Assembly: GCA_002321895.1 (NCBI GenBank)
Contig: DCMZ01000017.1
Coordinates: forward strand, 186,001-250,000
DNA from: Bdellovibrionaceae bacterium UBA1609
GTDB lineage: Bacteria > Bdellovibrionota > Bdellovibrionia > Bdellovibrionales > UBA1609
Direction of reading: 5' to 3'
DNA: 64,000 bases
Numbering within the stretch: position 1 is the first letter of the stretch; each line of letters starts with the position of its first letter. Under the pieces are notes generated by a model that was given only the letters and a program-made list of their open reading frames with translations, was not told where the DNA came from and made no database searches. Both the position numbers and the translations under genes were made by a program. Below are positions 53,704 through 62,440 of the stretch, piece after piece.

Positions 53704-55005
53704 TTATAGACTCGGCAAAAATTGTAAGCAAATCAGGGCTATAAAAGTCGGAAATAGGGCCGACTTTAGTAGACCCACTGGACTAATTCCATCTGCACCA
53801 AAGGCGGCTTTTAATATTCCAAAACCAGCCGGGTTCGGTGCATTGGCGATCACAGTCAATCCACCACCAGCAACAGCTCCTGCTACGAGATAGTACTTTG
53901 CACTATCCGACAATTCCACTAAGGAACCTAAGTAGGTTAAGGCCGCATTATCTGTAATTGCGGTTAAACCCGTCGCTCCCAGGTAAAGAGTTATATCACC
54001 CATTGAAGCCAACAGATCCTGCAACCACCAAGCCTGCTGACTACCTAATACAACAAGTCCACCAAGGAAGAATCCAACTAATAAACTTTCCTTGAGCTTT
54101 AAGACTTCCTGGTACTCTTGGGTAACTACGGCAAATCCTAAGAAAAACAAAAATAATCCCAAAAAGAAAACCATATGGTGGGCAGTCATTACTACCAACG
54201 CTAAAAACACAATATGAAAAGCTGTGATCCACCATGGCGTCTTACGTCCGGTGTCCGCAGACACTTCCATTGGCCCAGACAATTCTTTTTTAAACATAAA
54301 GGCGATGGCTAAAGTCGAAACCACAACGGCTATTGCGGACTTATATCCAAAGTGAGTCATCATAAATGACATTCCCCAGCCCCACTTACCAGCCACCATA
54401 AGAACGGGAGGAGCTGCGAAGTGAGTGAGAGTTCCGCCAATGGAAACGTTCACGAAGAGTAATCCCAAAGTGGCATATCTAAACTTTACAGACATCTCTC
54501 GGGAGTAAAACTCTTTTAACAAAATAAGAGCCGTTACAGTCATCGCCGCTGGTTCTGTTATAAATGAACCTAACAGTGGCCCCACAATGAGAATAGCCAC
54601 ATAAAATCCCATTTTACCCGGGATAGGAAGCAATTTACCAACAATCACAATGGCTTTTTTTGCCAACTGGATCACGGGTTTTGTTCCTGCCATACACATA
54701 ATTACAAAAACAAATGCCGGTTCAGTGAAGTTTAGGCTTTCTAAAAAATGTACAGCCCCACCAATTAAATTATGATCTTCATCATAAACCGTAAAACCAG
54801 CACTCACGGAGTAACATATAATAAAGAGACCGGCCCACATACCAAAAACAGCTTCCACCTCTCCAAGAAAGTGGAAAACATTCTCTCCGATCGATCCTTC
54901 CGGATATTTATGAGCTAAGTGTTCAAACTTAGACACAAGAAAAGTATGAATCACAGCACATGCAAAAAGCACTGTACCGATTATTTGGATCGTTGTTGGG
55001 TTCAT
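53704..55005 (-). CDS. Putative Na+/H+ antiporter
   Basis: A 433-residue inner-membrane protein with about 11 helices, ending in ALICLQFLPSL. The long segments with conserved GSFITEPAAMTVTALIL and GLLFVNVSIGGTLTHFAAPPV match the putative Na+/H+ antiporter group (Na_H_antiport_3), which is distinct from NhaA and NhaB. Such proteins swap sodium for protons for pH or salt control. ATG 55005 has GAGGA 6 bases upstream. It lies upstream of the secreted peptidase gene, with which it may be cotranscribed, though the functional link is unclear. Confidence 0.75.
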   Translation of the reverse strand: MNPTTIQIIGTVLFACAVIHTFLVSKFEHLAHKYPEGSIGENVFHFLGEVEAVFGMWAGLFIICYSVSAGFTVYDEDHNLIGGAVHFLESLNFTEPAFVFVIMCMAGTKPVIQLAKKAIVIVGKLLPIPGKMGFYVAILIVGPLLGSFITEPAAMTVTALILLKEFYSREMSVKFRYATLGLLFVNVSIGGTLTHFAAPPVLMVAGKWGWGMSFMMTHFGYKSAIAVVVSTLAIAFMFKKELSGPMEVSADTGRKTPWWITAFHIVFLALVVMTAHHMVFFLGLFLFFLGFAVVTQEYQEVLKLKESLLVGFFLGGLVVLGSQQAWWLQDLLASMGDITLYLGATGLTAITDNAALTYLGSLVELSDSAKYYLVAGAVAGGGLTVIANAPNPAGFGILKAAFGADGISPVGLLKSALFPTFIALICLQFLPSL

Positions 55006-55297
55006 TTAAATCCTCGCTGCTAATAATTTTTGTTACGCTCTCTATTTTAAAGAACTCTGGTTTGGTGTCACTCCTTCTTCAATGATTTTTATATAAGAAA
55101 ACCATCGTTTAAAACTCACATTCGATCCTCAAAACAACTATTATGTTTCGTTGCGTCCTCATCCCCTCAAGACTTTTGCATAGTTTCTGGTCATTATGGC
55201 CCCAGATTTTATTGGTATCCCAATTGCTACTAAGGAAAGTGACAGAAAATTCGGAGCCACTCGGGCACCATTTTTAGGGGAAACAATTGGGGGAAAA

Positions 55298-56089
55298 ATG
55301 AAATTTCTAGTAAAACTGACCATTGGTCTTATTGCAGTAGTCGCGATTCAAGCCAAAGCACAAACACCGGCAGATGTGTGCCGAAAAATAACTCAACTCA
55401 ACTCCAGCCGAGGTGCTGAATGTGCCGCGCTTTTATCACGTCATCGATTCTCACCGGCAAGTTCAGAAATTTGTATGATTGCTGCCAACTCCAGTTCACT
55501 CAATGGATTGCAGTGCATGCAAACAGCTGCAGATAAATATGTAGCTCCCGAAATCGCACCAACGTGCAAAAAGATAGCTTCCTTGAATGCATCCAGAGCT
55601 GCGACCTGCATAACTGCGGCCGCGGATTCTGACTTTTCTGGTGGAATGGAAGCAGCCTGCCTTCAGGCAGCTCATAGTTCGTCTCTAAGTGGAGTTCAGT
55701 GTGTTCAAGCCGTTGCTGGAAATTTTTATGACCCCGCTGCCACTCCAGTTTGCGTTCAAGTGGCTCGGTTAAATGCGTCTCGAGCCACCGACTGTGCTGT
55801 TGCATCAGCTAATAAAATTTACCCTAATGGTACGGCCAGTATTTGCTTGGAGGCCGCACGTAGCAGTTCATTATCAGGAGTTCAGTGTATGAACCAGTCG
55901 GGTTTAGACTATGACGAAGAACCACCGCCCTCCCACGATGAATACATTGAGGTCACAAAATCTGAATTAAGAGAAATTGTTCGCATGCTAAGAAGGGGAC
56001 AACGGGCTCTTGATAACGGAAACACACAGCGCGCCGGGCGACTTATGCAGAATAGCCAACAGGCTTTGCAGGATATTATTCAGCAATAG
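55298..56089 (+). CDS. Secreted protein with tandem Cys-containing repeats
   Basis: A 263-residue protein from ATG 55298, with GGGGGA just upstream and a signal peptide ending about residue 21 (AIQAKA). The mature part has about six repeats of 30-40 residues of two alternating kinds: LNASRAATC and SSSLSGVQC, each with Cys pairs at a fixed distance, so probably a stack of small helical hairpins with disulfides. A charged C-terminal helix follows (DEYIEVTKSELREIV...). The family is unknown; it is followed by its own terminator. Confidence 0.65.
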   Translation: MKFLVKLTIGLIAVVAIQAKAQTPADVCRKITQLNSSRGAECAALLSRHRFSPASSEICMIAANSSSLNGLQCMQTAADKYVAPEIAPTCKKIASLNASRAATCITAAADSDFSGGMEAACLQAAHSSSLSGVQCVQAVAGNFYDPAATPVCVQVARLNASRATDCAVASANKIYPNGTASICLEAARSSSLSGVQCMNQSGLDYDEEPPPSHDEYIEVTKSELREIVRMLRRGQRALDNGNTQRAGRLMQNSQQALQDIIQQ

Positions 56090-56113
56090 TTTAAAATTGA
56101 AATAAATCTATGG

Positions 56114-56140
56114 AAGCCCGGGGTTCACCTCGGGCTTTTT
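56114..56140 (+). terminator. Rho-independent terminator
   Basis: AAGCCCG and CGGGCTT pair around 10 bases and are followed by T residues, 25 bases after the Cys-repeat gene. Confidence 0.8.
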
Positions 56141-56254
56141 CTTTTTGACCTATAAGAGAAACTTAAGTGCCTTTGAAATGACTTCAATTTCATTTGGTTT
56201 TTAACGAGCACAATTTGACTCATGTTAAAATTCCTGTTCACAAAGGATGAATGA

Positions 56255-57037
56255 TTGAAACAACTTGCGATCATTGGGATCTTACTTTTTGTAACTCATG
56301 TCACATCAGCTCAGGTGTTATGCTCCTCCCTTTTTCAACATCAAATTCGACTTACGGACGGAGAACAAATGTCCATAAAGGACTACTTTGATCGGGAAAC
56401 GAATCGAGACACATTGATCCACAAATTTTTACCTTCCAGCCCTCACCGCCTTATTCCCGATGGAGTTCTGGAAAGAGGCCCTCTTAATGAGATGATTCCT
56501 TTAGCTAGCATGGGTCCGGATGCTCGAATAATACTCATTTCAAAACTTCAACCTCAGCTCTATGTGGCTACTATTGGCCTGGGTATTGTTGAAGCTCGTT
56601 TATTCACCCGCGGAACTTTTGAGCCTGCTGTTTTGGATCGAAAAACTGAGATCCTTCCCCAATTGATTCAACAATTGAGGTCTTACCCCAAATTTTCTCC
56701 AAAAAGTAAATACTTCCGGGTGGCTGGATATGATGGGCGTCTTAGTCATTCCCAAGTGGAAATTTGGGTGGGAGAGCACAATGCCGGCCTTACTCCACAT
56801 CAGCTTGTACTTGCAACGGAGTCGCATTCTTCTTATCCGGGACACATTCGATATGAGGAATATCACCACGCCACGAAGCTCTTATCTGACTTTCGCCGTG
56901 CCTTACAAAAATTCTTTATCAAGAATCAGAAATCACGACTCCTATTAGATGAATTAGGATATAGCTCAAAGACACTCCCCGACGAGGCCTTCATTTATCA
57001 CAATGGTCGGTGGCACCTGAATCTTCTCACACTCTAA
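56255..57037 (+). CDS. Secreted protein of unknown function
   Basis: A 260-residue protein starting with TTG 56255 (AAAGGA 6-9 bases upstream) and a signal peptide MKQLAIIGILLFVTHVTSA. The mature part is mixed alpha/beta with one Cys (VLCSSLF) right after the cleavage site; WVGEHNAGLTPHQL and SHSSYPGH near the middle are the most distinctive His-containing parts. No family recognised. It is a single-gene unit between the Cys-repeat gene and metH. Confidence 0.6.
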   Translation: MKQLAIIGILLFVTHVTSAQVLCSSLFQHQIRLTDGEQMSIKDYFDRETNRDTLIHKFLPSSPHRLIPDGVLERGPLNEMIPLASMGPDARIILISKLQPQLYVATIGLGIVEARLFTRGTFEPAVLDRKTEILPQLIQQLRSYPKFSPKSKYFRVAGYDGRLSHSQVEIWVGEHNAGLTPHQLVLATESHSSYPGHIRYEEYHHATKLLSDFRRALQKFFIKNQKSRLLLDELGYSSKTLPDEAFIYHNGRWHLNLLTL

Positions 57038-57113
57038 TGCCGCTATCCGTCGACTAAGATTTTTAATGTTCCCAAACGTGGCATAGCAGCCTTCCTATTG
57101 CTATAAGATACAG

Positions 57114-60100
57114 ATGAATAGACAACAATTGCCCATGTCCGCACGAGGCCAGAAACTCATCTCAATGCTTGAATCCCAAATCGTTTTTTTAGACGGAGCG
57201 ATGGGAACTATGATTCAACGCCATCCCCTTGAAGAAGAAGACTTTCGTGGCTCCATTTTCAAGGATGCAAAAAAAGACCTCAAAGGAAACAACGATTTAT
57301 TGAGCATCACCCGTCCGGAAATCATCAAAGAGATTCATCGACAATACTTTGATGCCGGTGCTCACATCATCGGAACTAATACTTTTAGTGGTACTTGGAT
57401 TGCCCAAGCGGATTATGATTTGGGTGACGATGTTGTGGAGCTCATTAACTTGCATTCGGCTCGAATTGCAAAGGAAGTGGCCAATGAAGTGATGCAAGAG
57501 CAACCAGGCAGAGAGTGTTTTGTGTCGGGAGCCATGGGACCCACAAATAGAACGGCTTCAATTTCTCCTGATGTCAATGACCCTGGTTACAGAGCCATCA
57601 CCTATGACCAACTTGTAGATGCCTATTATAAACAGGGAAAATCTCTTATCGAGGGTGGCGTTGATATACTTATCGTCGAAACCATCTTTGATACTTTAAA
57701 TGCGAAAGCCGCACTTTTTGCTGTTGATAAATTATTTGATGAACTGGGCTACCGTGTGCCCGTTATGATTTCCGTTACGATCACCGATGCTTCTGGCAGA
57801 ACATTATCTGGCCAGACGGTGGAAGCCTTTTGGAACTCAGTACGGCACTCCAATCCACTGAGTGTGGGAATCAACTGTGCCCTTGGAGCGAAAGAAATGC
57901 GCCCTTACATGGCTATTCTCTCTAAGGTGGCTGACTGCTATGTGAGTTGTTATCCAAATGCGGGTTTACCTAATCCTCTTAGTGATACGGGTTATGACGA
58001 ACTTCCCGAAGACACAGCAAAATTTCTCACCGATTATGCCGACAGTGGATTTCTAAATCTAGTGGGCGGTTGCTGTGGAACCACACCGGGTCATATCAAT
58101 GCCATTCACAAAGCAGTTAAAGACAAATCCCCTAGAAAATTGCCGGATTCAAAGCCAGCCATGCTTTTATCCGGCCTAGAGCCCTATGAAATCGCTGATA
58201 AAGATAATTCTTTTGTCATGGTTGGCGAAAGAACCAATGTGATGGGATCTCCAAAATTTGCACGCCTTATACGCGAAGGAAACTTTGAGGAAGGCCTCAA
58301 CATTGCCAGACAACAAGTGGAAACCGGCGCTAATATTGTTGATATCAATTTTGATGATGGCCTGCTTGAAAGCGAATCCTGTATGGTTAAGTTTCTTAAC
58401 CTCGTCGCCGCTGAACCGGACATTTCCAAAGTTCCAATAATGTTAGATAGTTCCAAATGGTCGGTCTTAGAGGCCGGGCTTAAATGTCTACAAGGAAAAG
58501 GTGTTGTTAACTCCATCAGTCTAAAAGAAGGTGAAGAAGAGTTTTTGCGACAGGCTTCATTGATCAAACGGTATGGGGCAGCTGCAGTGGTCATGGCATT
58601 CGACGAAAAAGGACAAGCTGCCACCAAAGAAGAAAAAGTTCGAATCTGCCAAAGAGCCTATAAACTTTTAACTGAGAAAATTGATTTCCCTCCCGAAGAT
58701 ATAATTTTTGATCCAAATATTTTAACTGTGGCTACGGGAATCGAAGAACATAATGACTATGCCGTCAATTTTATAGATGCCGTAGAGGAAATTAAAAAGA
58801 CCTGCCCAAGAGCTAAAACCAGTGGCGGCGTTAGTAATATATCATTTAGTTTCAGAGGTAATAACATCGTTAGAGAGGCTATGCACTCTGCCTTTTTATT
58901 CCGAGCTATTAAAGCCGGACTAGATATGGGAATTGTGAATGCCGGAATGCTTGAGGTCTACGAAGAAATTCAGCCGGAGCTCAAAGAGAAAGTAGAAGAT
59001 GTTCTGTTTAACCGCAGAGACGATGCCACTGATATACTTGTAGATTATTCCGAGCAATTTAAAGGCCAGGGTAAAGAAAAGCAAAAAGTGGACCTTAAGT
59101 GGCGAGAGCAGAGCGTGGGTAAGCGCCTGGAGCATGCTCTTGTTAAAGGCATTGGTGATTTCATTGATGAGGACACCGAAGAGGCTCGCCAACAATTTGA
59201 TAGACCTTTAGAAGTTATTGAAGGGCCACTCATGGACGGCATGAAAGTGGTCGGCCAACTGTTTGGTGATGGTAAAATGTTTTTACCTCAAGTGGTTAAA
59301 AGCGCACGGGTTATGAAGAAAGCCGTCGCCTATCTAGAACCATTTATGGAAGAAGAGAAAGCTAAGAACCCCAATACCAGAAACCAAGGGAAAGTGCTCA
59401 TGGCCACCGTTAAGGGTGATGTTCATGACATTGGTAAAAATATTGTCAGTGTGGTTTTAGGCTGTAACAACTATGAAGTCATCGACATGGGTGTAATGGT
59501 TCCCTGCGAAGATATTTTGAATAAGGCCATTGAAGAAGACGTAGATATTATTGGATTGTCGGGACTTATAACTCCCTCACTCGACGAGATGATTTATGTG
59601 GCCAAGGAGATGCAACGGAGAAATATCCAAAAACCTATGCTTATAGGTGGTGCTACAACGAGTAAAATCCATACAGCTGTAAAAATTGCCCCCGCATTTG
59701 AGGGCATCACGGAACACGTATTAGATGCATCACTTGTTGTAAATGTATGCAGTCAGCTTTTGGATGAAGAGAAAAGATCCGTCTATGCTAAAGAGCTAAA
59801 ACAAAAGCAAGCGGCTTGGCGAGAGCAGCACTTAAAAAACAAAGAAGCTGCTAAGTTTTTAACCTTAGAAAAAGCCCGTGAAAAGCGCCCTAAATTCAAT
59901 TGGGAAGACATGGAAATCACTCGACCATTTTATTTGGGCGAGAAGATTCACCAAAAAATTTCCCTCAATGCCATTAAAGAGTACATCGACTGGTCTCCAC
60001 TTTTTTGGAGTTGGGACCTGAAGGGGATCTACCCCAAAATTTTCGAACATAAAAAGTTTGGCGAACAAGCAAAAAGCCTTTGGGCGGATACAGAAGAAAT

Positions 60101-60824
60101 GGTCAAAAAGATTATTAACAATAATCTCTTTAATCCAATGGCTTTGCAATGCATGTGGCCCGCGAATAGCGTCGGCGAAAGTATAGAAATTTACGATAAT
60201 GAAACTGACAAGAATGTCATCGAGCGCTTTCACTTTTTACGACAGCAAAAAGAAAAGTCTAAGGGTGATTATTTATGCCTAGCTGATTACGTAGCCCCAA
60301 AGGATTCCGGCAGAGTGGATTACATTGGCGCCTTTGCTGTCACAGCTGGTAAAGGCGTGGAGCAGTTGGCTGACGAGTATGAAAAAGCCGGTGATGATTA
60401 TAGCTCCATTTTGGTTAAAGCCATCGGAGATAGATTCGCCGAAGGCCTTGCTGAGTATATGCATAAGTTGGCTCGCGATAATTGGCGCTACGGTTCTGAG
60501 GAAAATCTTTCCAATGAAGATCTCATCATGGAAAAGTATCGTGGAATTCGACCAGCTCCCGGCTATCCCGCCTGTCCGGATCATACCCACAAACAGCAAC
60601 TATGGAATCTGCTGGATATTGAGAACAAAGTCGGAATTAACCTGACTGAAAGCTGTGCTATGAATCCTCCATGTTCGGTATCCGGTTTCTATTTTGGAAG
60701 TCCTGAATCCAAGTATTTTACGGTGGGACCAATCTTAAAGGACCAAGTGGAATCCCTAGCCCAGGCAACGAACCGCTCCCTCGAAGATGTAGAAAAGTGG
60801 CTCCAACCCAACCTCGGCTATTAA
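57114..60824 (+). CDS. metH: Cobalamin-dependent methionine synthase
   Basis: MetH transfers a methyl group from methyltetrahydrofolate to homocysteine via cobalamin. At 1236 residues it is full length (E. coli 1227). Four modules are readable: homocysteine domain with zinc Cys in VGINCALG (near 253) and VGGCCGTTPGHI (near 318), pterin domain with FVMVGERTNVMGS and DINFDDGLL, cobalamin domain with DVHDIGKN (His near 770 ligates cobalt), and the activation domain with the C-terminal YFTVGPI. The two-domain MetF fusion nearby supplies methyl-folate. ATG 57135 is a possible alternative start. Confidence 0.96.
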   Translation: MNRQQLPMSARGQKLISMLESQIVFLDGAMGTMIQRHPLEEEDFRGSIFKDAKKDLKGNNDLLSITRPEIIKEIHRQYFDAGAHIIGTNTFSGTWIAQADYDLGDDVVELINLHSARIAKEVANEVMQEQPGRECFVSGAMGPTNRTASISPDVNDPGYRAITYDQLVDAYYKQGKSLIEGGVDILIVETIFDTLNAKAALFAVDKLFDELGYRVPVMISVTITDASGRTLSGQTVEAFWNSVRHSNPLSVGINCALGAKEMRPYMAILSKVADCYVSCYPNAGLPNPLSDTGYDELPEDTAKFLTDYADSGFLNLVGGCCGTTPGHINAIHKAVKDKSPRKLPDSKPAMLLSGLEPYEIADKDNSFVMVGERTNVMGSPKFARLIREGNFEEGLNIARQQVETGANIVDINFDDGLLESESCMVKFLNLVAAEPDISKVPIMLDSSKWSVLEAGLKCLQGKGVVNSISLKEGEEEFLRQASLIKRYGAAAVVMAFDEKGQAATKEEKVRICQRAYKLLTEKIDFPPEDIIFDPNILTVATGIEEHNDYAVNFIDAVEEIKKTCPRAKTSGGVSNISFSFRGNNIVREAMHSAFLFRAIKAGLDMGIVNAGMLEVYEEIQPELKEKVEDVLFNRRDDATDILVDYSEQFKGQGKEKQKVDLKWREQSVGKRLEHALVKGIGDFIDEDTEEARQQFDRPLEVIEGPLMDGMKVVGQLFGDGKMFLPQVVKSARVMKKAVAYLEPFMEEEKAKNPNTRNQGKVLMATVKGDVHDIGKNIVSVVLGCNNYEVIDMGVMVPCEDILNKAIEEDVDIIGLSGLITPSLDEMIYVAKEMQRRNIQKPMLIGGATTSKIHTAVKIAPAFEGITEHVLDASLVVNVCSQLLDEEKRSVYAKELKQKQAAWREQHLKNKEAAKFLTLEKAREKRPKFNWEDMEITRPFYLGEKIHQKISLNAIKEYIDWSPLFWSWDLKGIYPKIFEHKKFGEQAKSLWADTEEMVKKIINNNLFNPMALQCMWPANSVGESIEIYDNETDKNVIERFHFLRQQKEKSKGDYLCLADYVAPKDSGRVDYIGAFAVTAGKGVEQLADEYEKAGDDYSSILVKAIGDRFAEGLAEYMHKLARDNWRYGSEENLSNEDLIMEKYRGIRPAPGYPACPDHTHKQQLWNLLDIENKVGINLTESCAMNPPCSVSGFYFGSPESKYFTVGPILKDQVESLAQATNRSLEDVEKWLQPNLGY

Positions 60825-60861
60825 AAACACCAAGCCCCTTTTGATAGGATCTGCCTCTTAT

Positions 60862-62424
60862 TCAATTTTCCTTTAAATAGCGGTCTACTGTGCGTAACCC
60901 CTGGTACCATAAAGCGTAATCAAGAGGCGTGGAATGAAGTGGAGCCATATTAATCATAATGATCCCTGACAAAAGCTTCACCTTATCAAAATTTAGACCC
61001 TTACTACGTACATAAGCTGCAAAACGGGATTGAATCTCTAAGGATACATCGGGGAACTCCACTTCTATTTCGCCAGCCGATTGTCCGAAGTGAAACTGCT
61101 TCTTTCGCACTAAGCTTAAGTTACAATTCATGCCCATCCACAATTTTCCAAGATCATAATACAGGTCACCTACATCCGTGCGGCCGGCAAAATTTTGTCG
61201 AATATCAATCACAGTAAACTGGTCGGACTCTTTGTCATAGAGGATATTTTCGAACTGAAGGTCCCCGTGAAAGCGAACAGGCAACCCCTTCTCCACAAGA
61301 TCCCAAGGAATCCCTGATAATATTTCACCCGGAGCTATAGACTGCCCATTGAAAAATGTGGGGTCCATGCCTTCAGGATGTTTTTGTAAAAAACGTTCCA
61401 CACGCTCATGAGTCTTTCTTTGATAAAACTCATGGCACAATTTTTTAGTCTCTTGAAGAGAAACCGGCACACTTTTCCAAACCTTCTCCTCTAAAAAGTC
61501 CAACAACTTTTCAAATACTTTTACGTTTAAACAATCATAAAGAGTGCGACCAGGAACCTTTTTATAAGAATAGAAATGCTCAGAAACCTGATCTATTGTT
61601 GGAAATAGAGAGCCGAAATCCTCAGCTCTTTTCACTCTATCTTTTAATGTTTGAGGATCTTTAAAATACTTAATCACACGGTCGTCGACATCGTAAAATA
61701 TTTCATCTTGTTTTGCGAAGTCAAAAAAGTCTCTCTGAGTCGCCATAGCTCTACGATAGCGCTCCACAGTACCCACATCCATCCAGGTAGGAATAATCTT
61801 ATAGTGCAATCTATGCTCTTCCTGAAGCGCAAGTAATCCATCTGAGTACTGGTGCTCACCAGCTCTGATATTAGCCCGCTTCAGCCCTTTGAAAAACAAA
61901 TCGTAATCTTCAATCCGAGACAATCCCACATGGGCATAAGTAGGATTCAAGGTGTGTACATCTTGCTTATCCCAGATATTTAAAATCTCACTGCCTTTAG
62001 TTTCTAAAATACAATAAGTCTTCTTTTCCACTTCCCGGTAAGCATAGGCGCCTACCCAGTTCATAGGTTCATTATAGTCTAAATGTTCTGTCCAAGAGAT
62101 GTCTCCACAGACAAGCAAAAAGGGCTCATGTAGGTAAGGTTCACAGCACATAAGGGAGTGCCCAGGTCCACTACCTTCACCGTAATAATTTTCAACTTCC
62201 ACAAAAGTCACATTAATATTTGGATGTGCCATAGCAACGTAGTCTTTTACATCTTGGGCTTGATGCCCAACGGCGATGACAAACTCTCGATCTTCGAACT
62301 TTTCAAGGATCCCGGACAGAATAGCTCGATTCTCTAAAGGAAGCAGAACCTTGTTGGTTAAGTCAGAATACTCACCCATTCGACTACCCGTTCCGGCAGC
62401 TAACACACAAACTTTTTTTGCCAA
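60862..62424 (-). CDS. Nucleotidyltransferase-kinase fusion (LicC/LicA-like)
   Basis: A 520-residue bifunctional-looking enzyme. The N-terminal 240 residues are a sugar/choline-phosphate nucleotidyltransferase (AAGTGSRMGEYSDLTNKVLLPL) and the C-terminal 280 a choline/aminoglycoside kinase-like domain with FHGDLQFENILYD and VIDIRQNF (the DxD-type metal site). The order resembles phosphocholine cytidylyltransferase and choline kinase of LicC/LicA, or sugar-nucleotide makers. I start it at TTG 62424 with CAGGAG upstream; the longer frame from 62472 overlaps the MetF fusion. Choline, ethanolamine or a sugar are all possible substrates. It lies 16 bases after the MetF fusion, but the link is unclear. 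Confidence 0.8.
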   Translation of the reverse strand: MAKKVCVLAAGTGSRMGEYSDLTNKVLLPLENRAILSGILEKFEDREFVIAVGHQAQDVKDYVAMAHPNINVTFVEVENYYGEGSGPGHSLMCCEPYLHEPFLLVCGDISWTEHLDYNEPMNWVGAYAYREVEKKTYCILETKGSEILNIWDKQDVHTLNPTYAHVGLSRIEDYDLFFKGLKRANIRAGEHQYSDGLLALQEEHRLHYKIIPTWMDVGTVERYRRAMATQRDFFDFAKQDEIFYDVDDRVIKYFKDPQTLKDRVKRAEDFGSLFPTIDQVSEHFYSYKKVPGRTLYDCLNVKVFEKLLDFLEEKVWKSVPVSLQETKKLCHEFYQRKTHERVERFLQKHPEGMDPTFFNGQSIAPGEILSGIPWDLVEKGLPVRFHGDLQFENILYDKESDQFTVIDIRQNFAGRTDVGDLYYDLGKLWMGMNCNLSLVRKKQFHFGQSAGEIEVEFPDVSLEIQSRFAAYVRSKGLNFDKVKLLSGIIMINMAPLHSTPLDYALWYQGLRTVDRYLKEN

Positions 62425-62440
62425 AAGGACTCTCCTGAAC

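Noticed and set aside
57038..57113. Cobalamin riboswitch before metH
   Set aside because: Only 76 bases are available, and no B12-box-like sequence or large fold is seen.
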